In this document: positions 1 to 10,620 of the stretch, one piece after another
Position numbering within the stretch: the first letter of the stretch is position 1
Layout: every line of letters starts with the position of its first letter
Assembly: GCA_014526335.1 (NCBI GenBank)
Contig: JACTAT010000119.1
Coordinates: forward strand, 729,885-793,884
Direction: 5' to 3'
From: Chrysaora quinquecirrha
Lineage: Eukaryota; Cnidaria; Scyphozoa; Semaeostomeae; Pelagiidae
DNA length: 64,000 bases
Notes under the pieces: model-generated
What the model saw: the letters and a program-made list of their open reading frames with translations, nothing else
Told to the model about the DNA's origin: nothing
Databases searched by the model: none
Program-made: the position numbers and the translations under genes

Positions 1-888
1 ATGATGATGATGATGACAGTAAAAATAAACAAAATCACACGAGATCAGCAGGAATTTCTACTGCGCCACGACTGCCACACCTATTTACCCGAAAATTTGC
101 ACGCATCAGAACCTGAGAATCTTCTGACGACAACAACCCTCTCAAAATAAATATGACATCGACATCGGCAACAACATGTGCAACGCAAAAGGCTAATAAA
201 AGTATATTATTATGCAATATTCGAATACAAAAGCTTTGAGAATTAATTATCAAAAAATTGAGCTTCGAGAATCTTCTGCAAAAAACTTTAACCGCAATGA
301 CTCATCTAGATGTTTACAAATTTTGTTATTACCTCTGATTGTCAATTAATTGGTATTCATAACATCCAATTACGGCGACTTCAAAGTTTACTTCCTAGTA
401 TTTGTGGTTTATCTATTGTTACCAATTTGGCAGGAAAAAGCGTCTATACATGTATTCATACCTACATGCGTTCCACAAACACCCTCTCATTATGTCCTTC
501 GGACATAAAAACATGGCATCTTAAAAAAACCTGGAATCCAGAAAAATGGAATCTTTGAAACCCCGAATCTTGAAAACCTGGACTCTTTAAATCTTTGAAT
601 GTTACTGTCAAATAAAATTACAGCTCCTACTAAAACACGAAACGCAAAACAAAACATGAAACGAGACGGAGTCATAACAATTGCCCATCAAGCTTTAATT
701 TGGACATTTTCTCTTCAATCATGTGGCTCCACCATAGACTTACATTGCTTACTGACCAGTGCATGGCTGCAAGGGCTGCATCTTTGCATACCACTCAGGA
801 GGCTTGTATGCTTAAGGTATGGCTAATTTCTTTTCACTAATGATATATTGAGAATATATTTTTATACATCAAATTTTACACTTTTCAG
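1..888 (+). other. intron 1 of TRAF copy A (3' part), no gene seen
   Basis: No coding exon was recognised here. The stretch starts with a short GAT/ATG trinucleotide run. Only about the last 150-200 bases resemble the end of intron 1 of the downstream TRAF copy (before 39737); the rest is unrelated to that intron. The RING-encoding first exon seen at 38608-38753 has no counterpart here, so for this copy it should lie left of the window. Confidence 0.6.
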
Positions 889-2164
889 AATTTGCACTTC
901 ATGTTTCGAGGACTTACCTATGGTTTCTGGGCAAAGCAAGAAATTATGTCCAGTTGACAACGAGATCATAGAGGAGATATACTCCGATCGTTCCGCACTG
1001 CTAGAGATAATCAAAATCAAAGTTTATTGCACAATGAAAGGAAAGGGGTGTCCTTGGATTGGAATGATTTTTTATTTTTTCTCACATCTAACAAACTGCA
1101 CATTTGCAAATTCATGTAAGGCATGCAACTTTTCAATAATTGGCTGTGAAGTGAAAGGGGAAAGGGACGAAATCGAAAGACATCGCATAACTGCTTGCTC
1201 ATCTCATGTAGCATTAATTGGTTTGGCAGAAAGAAAATTGTTGAAGAGGTATGATGATTGTGGGGTAAAAGTTAAGCAACTTAGTCAATCTGTTCATGAT
1301 ATCAACAGAAGACTTGACATTGACTCTGATAGTATTTTTGCAACTAACTCTGCAGTTGAAGGGTTGCATCCAAGGATAAGCAATATACAGACAGGGTTGG
1401 ATTTAGAGTCTACCACTGTGTACAACAGAGCTAAAAAGATCAATGAATTAGAAAATTTCTCTGAGAGTTACAATTTTCTGAAGGAAAAGAAAGATGTATC
1501 TGATCAGCTTTATTCATTATCATTAAGTTTACAACAAATAGAAGAAGGAAGTAATGAAAACTTTGGAGTAGATTTAGCACAGAATCAAGTAGCAGAAAGG
1601 ACTAATGTGGAAGGAAAATTGCGTAAGTTAGAAAAGGAAAGGAAAAATGCTCGGAAAACTTTGGCAGAAATCGATTTGAAAATACGTTTGTTCCAAGCAA
1701 CCACCACAGATGGAAATTACGTGTGGAAGATTGATAACTTTAGCAGACGTATGAGAGAAGCTCGTGAAAACAAGATCACAGAGCTATATTCACCACCCCT
1801 TTATACTTGGATTTTCGGCTATAAAGTTTGCTGTAAGATATTTCTCAATGGAAATGAGAATGAGCCCGATGGTTTTGGTACCCATGTTGCTTTCTATGCG
1901 ATTGTTATGAGAGGTGACAATGATGATCTGTTAAAATTCCCATTTCCAAATAAGTTTATTGTAAAATTGCTGGCCCGTGATGGTAATCATATTGAAAAAG
2001 TTATTGCACCAAGCAGAAGTCATCCCAGTGTTAAAAAACCAACAGAGGAGATGAACCCTATTGTTGGTTACTCAAAGTTTGTTTCTCATTCCGAACTTGC
2101 AGAGAATAACTTTGTGTGGGATGATGCGTTGTTTTTCAAAGTTGATTTTACAGAGAATGTGTAG
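889..2164 (+). CDS. TRAF-family E3 ligase/adaptor, copy A (last exon; RING N-terminus outside window)
   Basis: TNF-receptor-associated-factor-type cytoplasmic adaptor, expected to bind receptor tails or adaptors through its MATH/TRAF-C domain and to act as a ubiquitin ligase through its RING. This single 1276-nt exon starts after a TTTTCAG acceptor in phase 2. It opens with the second half of a RING finger (ICTSCFEDL ... LCPVDNE), continues with TRAF-type zinc fingers (CTMKGKGCPW, HLTNC, ACNFSIIGC, ERHRITAC), a coiled coil rich in Glu/Lys, and a C-terminal MATH domain (YVWKIDNFSRRM, LYSPPLYTW, GYKVC, LNGNENEPDGFGTH, FVSHSEL, DDALFFKVDF), ending in TAG. The RING start (CPEC ... CGHR) would be supplied by an upstream exon, as in copy B. 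Exon length is identical to copy B. Thirteen residues differ from copy B, all in the N-terminal half. The subfamily cannot be fixed from sequence alone. Confidence 0.92.
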
Positions 2165-2802
2165 ATGAAATGCTTCAGATATTTGGTTCATGTTATGAGA
2201 TTTTTAAAATGTTTTTGTATTTTGTAATTTGCCATAGGGGAATTTCTTATGATTCACCTGCTTGTCTGTTTATATCTTGCCATTAGCCAATCAAATCATC
2301 AAATTTGATCACATGCTCATAATAGCTGCACATTGATTGGCTGAAGCAGAAAAGCTGGAAATTCCCAAGTATGTTAATGTTGAACAGTTGTTCAAGAAAG
2401 TTTAGTTGTTGCTATATAATTTTTCAAAATTAATGAAAACAACAGAATGTCTTTCATTTCTTATTTCATCAAACAAATGAAACAACTAAGTGGACTCTTC
2501 TTGACGTGAAAGTAAATAACACAAAATAAGTCCCTTATTATTGCAGTCAGAGGGACAGATTTGTATACATATTGCACATAAATTCAATGAAATATTATAT
2601 TTTAACTTGGTATGGACAGCTCCCTGAAACTAGCGTTATTTTCCAAAATACAATGAATATCAACTTCAGTAACACAATAGAATGACTAGTATCTTCTAAA
2701 CCTTGATAAGCTTCATGACCACATCTAAACAGAAACTCTGAAATCAGCCAAAGCAGCTCACAATTTCATCTCGCGACAATTTTGGATCCTTTATTCCTCC
2801 GC
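2165..2802. other. convergent intergenic region, TRAF copy A / kelch copy A
   Basis: Contains the 3' UTR of TRAF (+) and the short 3' UTR of the kelch gene (-), whose stop codon is at 2803-2805. I found no canonical AATAAA on the + strand soon after the TRAF stop. This part is much more diverged from its copy B counterpart (41013-41682) than the flanking exons. No other gene or RNA seen. Confidence 0.6.
2790..2795 (-). other. polyadenylation signal of kelch gene, copy A
   Basis: AATAAA on the minus strand about 8 nt after the kelch stop codon, which would give a very short 3' UTR. It is not conserved in copy B, where the matching bases differ, so another signal may be used. Confidence 0.4.
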
Positions 2803-5800
2803 TCAACTTTGTGGCTTTAATTCGCTAATTTCATTAAAGAACTTCCCGTTATTGTCTCCACCACCAAAAATAATAATTTTCTCTTCTTGTTTCTTGGAGT
2901 TGTTCAGAGTTTTCACGTTTATCAGCAAATGGCCAGCTCTTGCCAAGAGACTGTTGTCTGCAAGGTGGTTCCATGTCATGGACGCTGATGAAGAGAGAGA
3001 GAGAAACGCTTGAGATCAATTTTTATCGTGCCTAGAAATAATCACAACGCCTAAAAAAGAACCTACTGTAGCTTACGTACTGTCGAGTTATGTAGTAGCT
3101 ATTCGATGGAAACAAAAAACGTTAATGAACAATCTTAGATTGTGTGGATTCGCTAGCGTGAATACTGAGATATCCATTTGAGCTATTACACTGAGAATTA
3201 GTCTAGCATTTTCAGCAGGCTCAGAAACTGCGACCCTGTTCGAGTAGGTAGTCTTTGTATTTGCGTGCAAGCAATTTTTGGCAAGATGGTCTTTCTATTG
3301 GTTATAATTGTGGTTGCAGATCCATCCATTTGGCAAAAAAGTTGGTGATTGGTGGTAGAAAAAGACTGAAGCAGCATTCCTATTACTCCTCAAACCACCG
3401 TCAAGCATCGATTCTCCTGCGTATTTTGCAGAAAGAAATCAGTAACAGATTCCCAAGCGTTCCAAAGTGTTTTGCAGTGAAAATGGTTGCCTCTTGGATA
3501 TATGGCATAAACAAATACTTGTGGGATGCTTGATGCCCTTTCAGCTTGATTTCTATACTGATCATTACAGAAGCCAAGAAGTTGCAGAATGTTGCAGAAT
3601 TTGCTGAGACAGCTTGCAGCAAACAAAATTGCTTTCTGAGCATGTTGTGAACTCATTCGACCTCGTTCAGTACTTAGTTGGGTCAAATAGATTGTGCGAA
3701 AAAATTGACTGAAACACTGCAAACATTTGGAAACCAGAATACCATGATAAATACCGTGATAAATAGTTATTCTGAGGATGTGCAGTAGATAGGGGGAACG
3801 AATTAATGTGGAAATTTTCTATCAGTTATGAAGGTTTGTAAGAAGTATCCTTCCACAATACTCCGTACCTTCCCTGATACTGATGATAATTCTCTACATC
3901 ACTCTGCACCTTCTTCAGCTGTACTGCTGTACTGACGATATCCTTCGATATTACTGATGATATCTATCCTGACTGACAATGTTAATTCACAAAGTAAATC
4001 ACTGGGAGATATCCATTATTTCCAGTTTATCGATAAATAAAAGAGAACTCACTTAGTTTCAACATGTAAACATCATTTAGCACCTTTTCTCCATTGTAAC
4101 CCCCATGAATTATTATGCTCTGGTTGTCCCTTGTCAATGTTGAGCCATGCCAGCTGCGGGGTGGAGGCGCATTGCCAGTGGTCTCAATAAGTTTGAAATT
4201 CATCAACCCTGAAAAGGAGGAAGAGATGTTATCTATCTTATGGAAAAAGACGATTTTTTCTATGGAGTGCATTTGACTGTATCTTGTGGGTTCTGCATTA
4301 TTTCATGTTTCTGGTTTGTCGATTCTCTCTGCACAACAGAACAGAGAGCACCACCGACTACCGTGTCAGGACCAAGCCAATCAAGAAATGGGCTAAGAAA
4401 GCCTCACGCTCCACAGAAGAATAGAGAAGATTCGACAAAAAGCAAGCTCTTATCACTAAATGTTTCAACGACAATACACAGCCTTCTATAGCCTTCAGGA
4501 CGAGCCATCTATAGCCTTCATAACCAACTGCCAACCAAGCTCCTCTTACACATCCTAACCTAGATGTGTTCAAAAATTCCAAGTAATAATCAGTCGAGAT
4601 TTTGAGTCATAAATTGTGGTAGATTTTGTCATATATCAAACGATTTCCAAAAACAATGCAAGCACAATGTTGCTTCCCAAGTAGCCAAACTAAGTTCAAA
4701 CATTGTCTATATAGAATATTTAGGTTCTGATTCTCTTACCGAGGTCCAATGTCCACAGATCGTTGAAACAGGTTGGAGCATCCCATCCTCCAAATATGAA
4801 CAACTTGCCTTGGATCAAGCTTGCAGAATGACTGGAAACGGATAATTTGAGATTAAAACTTCAGTTGAAATGTTGTATATAAACTTTCCATACAATGGAT
4901 GAGTGAAAACAGCATACCATTCTTTGATCAGATTGTGTCTATCAGTTCCCTAACGCATGTATTTGACATAACCATCTCTTCTTCTGCTATTCATGTATTT
5001 TTATACCTTAGGTAACTCAGCGTTACGCCGTGGCCAAACAATCAAACATTGTTGGTCCTGAATTTAAGATTTGCTTGTCAAGATAAATGTTTGACGGTTT
5101 GGCACGTCAAAAAACATTGCTCGTTCAACATTCTTTGTTTGCGCCAAGAAAAAAATGTTTTTGAACTTTTCCAAAAACATCACGCCACAATTTTTGTCAC
5201 TTGCTTGTCAATGTCAAACATTTGTTGTAAGGCAAATGTAAAATGTTGGACAAACAATGTTTTATCGTTAAGCCAGGGCCTTGGGTCGTACTAACGTTTT
5301 TCTAACTTAACGTTATGATAGCAAGAATATGTTTTGAGAAAATAAAATGTTCAGTCCTTACCCTGATCTTGGTTGTGGTTTTTCTCCACTGACTATAGGT
5401 TGATACCAACTGTTTGAAACTATGGGGAAAACATAACGTTTTTAGAAATTCGGTTACGAAAAAATCCATACTCAAAAATACTAGAATTATTTGTTGTTGT
5501 ACAGTAATTGTTGATTTGCAGCTAAAGGTATGTGGCACGCAGGCACGCAGTAGTTTATTCCAAGCTAGGAAATGTTCAACAGTCGAGCGTTTTAAAAAGT
5601 CCCAGAAAGACCAGAAACGTTTGAAATAGTAGTCAGTCTGTTGAATTCTCAAGGAAAAGCAAACTTCTACAAAAACTTCACCAATAAACATTTCGAAACG
5701 TTGGTTTCATTTGGAAACTCTTGCCTCAGCAAACATGCGAATTAAGGTTGGGCGAAATTTTGCGTGTAAAAAACTTCGATTTCATCGGACGTTGTGGCTT

Positions 5801-8419
5801 TATCTGGGTTATTATGCTCTATGTGGTGGAAGGATTTTGCGTTACGCTATATTTCAGTAAGTAAGCTACCTGTATTGAAGAAATGTACATCGTTAGAGCA
5901 TCCATCTGGTACTGGATCGGGGTTGGGAAACACTCCACCAAAAACGAGCAGCTCTTCGTTTGATAAGGTACACGAATGGTATGACCTTGCAGGTGCTTTT
6001 CCAGTTACCTATAGACAATAGATACAAATGGTATAAAAACAAAGGCAGTTCAAGGAGCGAAATCTATAGGACAAACATTGCATCTCAATGCCATACACGT
6101 TTAGTATTTACTGTTGTTTCATCAAGCCTGATTTTTGTGTTGAAAGCGTTGCGTTACTTGGACCCGTAACAAAAATTCAATTGGTTACTTCGCTGTATCC
6201 TACGAGCTTTCTGAATGGCGCGTTTAAATCCACATCTGGAAATTTATACCGTCGTAGTCAAAGGTTCGGTCAAGTTCAGACGTTTATCTCTTATTTCATG
6301 CACCAGATGAAAACCTTCTTGGATACTAGGTGAAAATTCCTTTTGAACGTTCTTGTTGCTGGAAAGCAGTGTGTTGGTTTTATTCTAAGGCCCTGGTTAA
6401 ACGATCAATAATTGTTTATCGAACATTTGAGATATTGTTTTACAAGCAATGTTTGACAGTTTGGTGACGTTGCAAAACATTGCTCGGCAAGCCAAATTCT
6501 TTCAGCAGTTTTTCAGAAACTTAAAAATCATTTTATGCTTGTATCAAGCAAAATTTTTGACAAGCAATGTTTCTGATATGGCCAAACGGTCGGACGGGTC
6601 GGACATTGTGTTTGACTAGTAAATCTCAAATGTTTGTCGAACAATGTTTGATCGTTTGGCCAGGCCCTAAAAGCTATTTGAGGACGAGGAAATAAAATTC
6701 ACTGGGGATACTAGGAGCAGCGGCACTAGCAGCAGCCTCCATTCAATCTTTCTTCTCGAGAGATCTGAGTTGAAGGTGCTTAGCGTCGTGGTCTCAATTA
6801 GTTAACCTACTACTGAGATCCTAGCGACTGGCGCTAAATACATCACATCACCTTCAGTTGTATTCGCATCACAAGTTTCGTTGCTTACCTCTACGCTTTT
6901 CCATTCGAATGTATTAGCATTTAAAGTATGTATGTCACTGAACCACTTCTTGTTTTTGCAGCCTCCGAATATATAAATCTGTTGTGATTTTTCATCATAA
7001 ACAGCAGTGTGACCCATTCTTCGTGAAGCACCTTTATTGTCATCTGCTTCTTCAAGTCGATTCCAGCTGCTTTTCGCTATAATAGGATGACAGTTGTTCT
7101 GTTAGTGGCTTATTTGATGGTATCCATTCATTTTGAAAAGCGTCATGGAGAGGGTGTGTGTTTGCTTATTCGAGATTTTATGCTCATTGAAGGTGTGTAA
7201 AGGCTGGCTAAACCAGGAGACATGTCCAGTTTAGCTACATCGGAAACTCTTTAGCGCGCGTCGGAACTCGTAGCGAGAGACACGCAAATGTTTCTGGGAG
7301 ACAAACCAAATAAAATTGATTAAGATTTGCCCAAAATTTGGGGGACATGTTGCTTGTTTGTTGCAGTGTGTTTAACCACCCAGGGAAACCGGGAGACAAA
7401 CCAAATAAAATTGCGCATGACATGTCTCCTAAATAAGCCACGGCTTAAGCATAATCAAACAGGGGACTTTAAACACTTCCTTTCCAGAATAAGTCGTCAT
7501 ACAACAACTTGTAAGCACTACAGTTTTAGCCATTCATGCTTACTAATGCATTTGAAGATTTTACTTTGATTTTGAAGTTTTATGAAGCTTTTGAAGTGAT
7601 ATCTACTTACCAAAATCATACTGCCAAAGTGAGTCCTTGCACATTCGGTGTCTAAGTCCTTGCCCTCCAACTAAAATTGCTTTTTGGTCAACTGTCTGGC
7701 ACATTGAATGACCCCAGCGAGCAGTGGGCTCTGAAAAAATCGAAAGGAAAGTCAAAACAAAACAAATAAATGAAGAACTTTTGACTTCTTATACTCTGAT
7801 CTCATCTGTAAAAGATCGTAAATAAAAAACTAAAAATGAAAACTCACCTTCTAGTTCAAAGATGCCAGGTGTTACAGGAGACAACATTCCAGGAAGACTT
7901 TTCTTACATGAAGAGGATTTTGAGGACTTGGGAGTACAGAAATCATTTTTCTTTGAGGACTTGGAGGATTTGGGAGTAAAGAAATCATTTATCTTTTTTG
8001 GTTTTACACTTAGTGGGCTGAGCATAACTTTTGGACTGAGTTTAGATTTGCTGTGGATTTTTGAATCCATTTTTACATGCTTTGCATTCTCATCATCATC
8101 AGGATCATCAAATTCAAACATTGTTTTTCTTTTTACTGGGGCTTGCCTGTTTTGAAAATAAAGAATGATGAGTGTGACAATGACTCCTCACAACGATAAT
8201 GGTGATGATGATGATGATGATGATTATAATGCTGATCATCATCACCATGGTAATGGTAATGGTGATGATGATAATGACGATAATGATAATGATGATGATG
8301 GTTGTTATGATGATAATGATAATGATGAGGATGGTGGTGATAATGATGATGATGATGATGAAGATAATGATGATAATGTTGATGGTTATCATCTAGATAA
8401 TGCTGAGATGATCATGGTC

Positions 8420-8463
<44 letters not shown>

Positions 8464-10357
8464 CATGATAATAATCATTGTGATGATGGCTTTAACCATT
8501 GTGAGGATAATCACCATGATTATCAGGATGGTGGATTTAACCATCATAATTGATCATAATCATCATTATAGTATGACTGTGTTGATGATGATTTAGATGA
8601 TGATTTTGATGATAATGATTATGATGATGGTTAAGATTGTGATGATGATGAAAAGTTTTGCTTACTTTTTTGGTGTTCTATTTCTTTCCGAAAGAGGTGA
8701 TGTTACTAATTCCTGTTGTTGATTCTTTGTAACAGGTTTTGCATTTTTCACATCATTTTCTTGGTCTAAACTTCCTTCAATCTCTTTTGCTGCATCAGGA
8801 GATAGATGTAGAATCTCTGACACACCAGAGTCTTGGGATAAGGATCCATCATTTGCTACTGACATTGAACTCTTTGGAGATATTATTAGTTTTATTAATC
8901 TTCCCTGAAAGAAATAAAAATCTTTCTAATTGCTAAGAAATAGTTCTCTAAAAAATATTTCACCAAGGAGCTCCTCGGGGAAACATGAGAATGAATTGAT
9001 TCAGGATGGTTATTGGGGTTGCCGTGCACATGATCTGCCCATACGATCTTTGGAGATGGACCATCTGGTAGGTAATTTTAGAGATTTTCTTATAAATTGG
9101 AGATTTGAGCTTTAGTTTGAAATTAATTGTCATCAAGTTTTCTAATTTAGGCAGGTTTGTCAGCAGTTGAAGGGTTTTAATGTTACATTTGGTGCCCTCA
9201 GAAGCTACAGTATAGTAAAGTATATTATAGTATTACAACTATAGTAGTCAAAAAGGACCAGGTATCAACTTTATAGCACAAGGCTATTCTAAGAAGTGCA
9301 ATCCTAGTCTTCCCATTTGCTATGACCAAACCTCATTATTTTGTCTATAATGACTGTTTTGTCTCGGTCTATTTTTTTTATTCCTACATAAGCTCTGATA
9401 TGTGTTGTCAATTTACAGATTTAACAAAACAATAAACTAACTCATCTTTAAAAAAAACATTTTATTTGCCAACCTTTTCCTGTATCTCTTTTGCTAAAAG
9501 CTTTTCTTCATTCTCCCAAAAATTATCAAAACAAACTGCTTTATTTTCAGCTGTGATGTCACCAATTATTTTACAAATTGAATCATTTTCACCATCTAAA
9601 TGAAGTTGTACACACATTCCATCTTTTACTGATCTTGATGACGTATTTTCACATTTCAAACAAAATATCACCACCAGGTCAGGCAAAGGAGGGGGAAAGT
9701 AGCAATAAAATTCAGAGCTTTCACCAACACTAGAAAAGAAATAAAAATCATGGTTTGATCCAGGACCAGTACTATAAGAAAATTTCACATTTATTGCCCC
9801 ATAGTTTTGTAAGCCAAGCTAGACTTAGACTAAATCATACACTCTTTTTTTTTTATAAGAATGCTATAAATTTTGCCCAGCGTCAATATTCTTAAGAAAT
9901 TTTCGTTTTGAGCCTGAAAATATTCTTAAAGTATTCTTATTTTTTCAAACATGATATGGTTTCAGGGGAACATAGTTAAAAGAAAAATTACGAGTAAATG
10001 GCGGAGCGAAAGAAAAATTCAACTATTATAACAATAAGAATGTTGTTTAACAATCATGAAGTTTCGTTTAACATTGCAAAACAGGCAACTGCTGAAAAAT
10101 GAGCCACAAATATGCGAGCTGAGGCTGAGCATATTCTTACAATATTCTTAAAAATTGGATGATTCTGACCCTCAATATTCTTATTAACTTTATTCTTATA
10201 AAAAAAGAGTGTATTAGTAAAGGCCATTCTGTCTGACAGGCTGATCATCATAGCATTAAATTTATGAGAGTCGAATTATAACAAAGATCGGAATTCAAAG
10301 ATACCTTCTAAACTTCCTAGGAATCTGATCTAAGCCTAACACTGCATAAAATTCCAT
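2803..10357 (-). CDS. kelch-repeat (six-bladed propeller) protein with Ser/Pro-rich N-terminal region, copy A
   Basis: Eleven coding exons rebuilt on the minus strand: 10357-10305, 9729-9474, 8904-8666, 8146-7848, 7730-7611, 7076-6889, 6008-5870, 5419-5362, 4831-4740, 4208-4053, 2984-2803. They join in frame to 1782 nt (593 aa). Residues 1-105 (start MEFYAVLGLDQIPRKF) form a region I do not recognise. Residues about 105-282 are low-complexity, with many SP/TP sites and a repeated TPKSSKSS unit. From about 283 to the end there are six kelch repeats, with blades such as AILVGGQG, IYIFGGCK, LLVFGGVF, LFIFGGWD, IIIHGGYN and IIIFGGGD and conserved GH/YH/WH before each. Kelch propellers bind proteins; the partner is unknown. 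The gene shares a divergent promoter with adenylosuccinate synthetase. The exon 2 donor is weak (GTTGGC). Splice phases agree at every junction, which makes the model strong. Confidence 0.87.
5027..5283. repeat. foldback MITE (AAACATTG family), kelch intron 8, copy A
   Basis: The left end has GGCCAAACAATCAAACATTG and the right end has AACAATG ... AGCCAGGGCC, its reverse complement with changes. The interior is filled with scattered AACATTG and TTTGTC words in both orientations. Related elements lie at 6389-6669, 20253-20508 and the copy B counterparts. Confidence 0.75.
6389..6669. repeat. foldback MITE (GGCCCTGG/AAACATTG family), kelch intron 6, copy A
   Basis: Terminal inverted repeat GGCCCTGGTTAAACGATCAA at the left, reading back as TTTGATCGTTTGGCCAGG-CCC at the right. 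The interior carries AAACATTG words. Flanked by TAA/CTAA, hinting at a short target duplication. Same family as 5027-5283. Confidence 0.8.
7202..7440. repeat. foldback MITE, kelch intron 5, copy A
   Basis: Left arm GGCTGGCTAAACCAGGAGAC followed by ATGTC; right arm is GACATGTCTCC followed by TAAATAAGCC. Internal words (GGGAGACAAACCAAATAAAA, and AGACAAACCAAATAAAATTG earlier) are repeated. The copy B counterpart (46258-46480) is diverged. Confidence 0.65.
8190..8655. repeat. GAT/ATG trinucleotide microsatellite, kelch intron 3, copy A
   Basis: About 450 bases dominated by TGATGA with TAATGA and GGTGAT variants, including a pure (GAT)n tract near 8419-8463. It creates spurious open frames of poly-Met/Ile/Asp on both strands. 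It lies inside the intron between kelch exons 3 and 4. Confidence 0.9.
9461..9466 (-). other. possible intronic polyadenylation signal in kelch intron 2, copy A
   Basis: If the weak exon 2 donor (AAG|GTTGGC) is not used, reading continues four codons to a TAA that overlaps AATAAA on the minus strand. This would allow a short isoform of about 107 residues containing only the N-terminal region. Identical in copy B (48604-48609). Confidence 0.35.
9838..10213. repeat. foldback MITE with TACACTC-T(n)-ATAAG ends, kelch intron 1, copy A
   Basis: Ends TACACTC-T(n)-ATAAGAA and TTCTTATA-A(n)-GAGTGTA are inverted repeats. The interior is built of recurring TATTCTTA words. Present at the same place in copy B (48981-49355), so it predates the separation of the copies. 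Confidence 0.85.
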
Positions 10358-10620
10358 TTGATCGTTTTTTTATTGCAAAATTTGCTTTTGTTTTTCCAAA
10401 TGAAGATTCAGTGACTGGATTTGTTAGGTGAGAATCAGAAAAGCGCGCGAAATTTCATCGCGCGGAAAAGGGGGTCTGGGACTGGAACGCTAGTGACGTC
10501 ACAAAAATTCATCAATGCCATTCAATCATCCATGAGAGAGAAAAAGCCCAGACGGCGGGAAGGAATAATCTTGTGAAATAGTTGCATTTGCATCCACATT
10601 GACTTCCAAAATCTTCAAAT
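10358..10620. promoter_or_regulatory. bidirectional promoter, kelch (-) / adenylosuccinate synthetase (+), copy A
   Basis: The 263 bases between two divergent start codons contain a perfect CRE palindrome TGACGTCA (10494-10501, CREB/ATF type). About 40 bases before it are two CpG-rich E2F-like boxes, GCGCGCGAAA (10443-10452; reverse TTTCGCGC) and CGCGCGGAAA (about 10459-10468). There is no obvious TATA box in the CpG-rich core, as expected for a housekeeping bidirectional promoter. The boxes are conserved in copy B. Binding is inferred from consensus only. Confidence 0.7.

Noticed and set aside
848..888. Upstream ATG extending the TRAF exon (MRIYFYTS start)
   Set aside because: Lies before a clear TTTTCAG acceptor; copy B shows that the RING start comes from a separate exon.
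3390..3722. 110-residue minus-strand frame in kelch intron 10
   Set aside because: Not kept as one frame in copy B (indels at about 42395 and 42481 change it); no recognisable domain.
5302..5691. 129-residue minus-strand frame
   Set aside because: Shadow overlapping kelch exon 8 and its introns; the exon itself is used in another frame.
8114..8596. Overlapping open frames rich in Met, Ile and Asp on both strands (also 47251-47739)
   Set aside because: Translation of the GAT/ATG microsatellite inside kelch intron 3; no start context or homology, and splice-consistent exons flank it.
9462..9788. Open frame starting MKFSYSTG on the minus strand as a separate small gene
   Set aside because: It reads through intron 1 sequence; the acceptor at 9730 and the exon at 10357-10305 give an in-phase join, so this is kelch exon 2.
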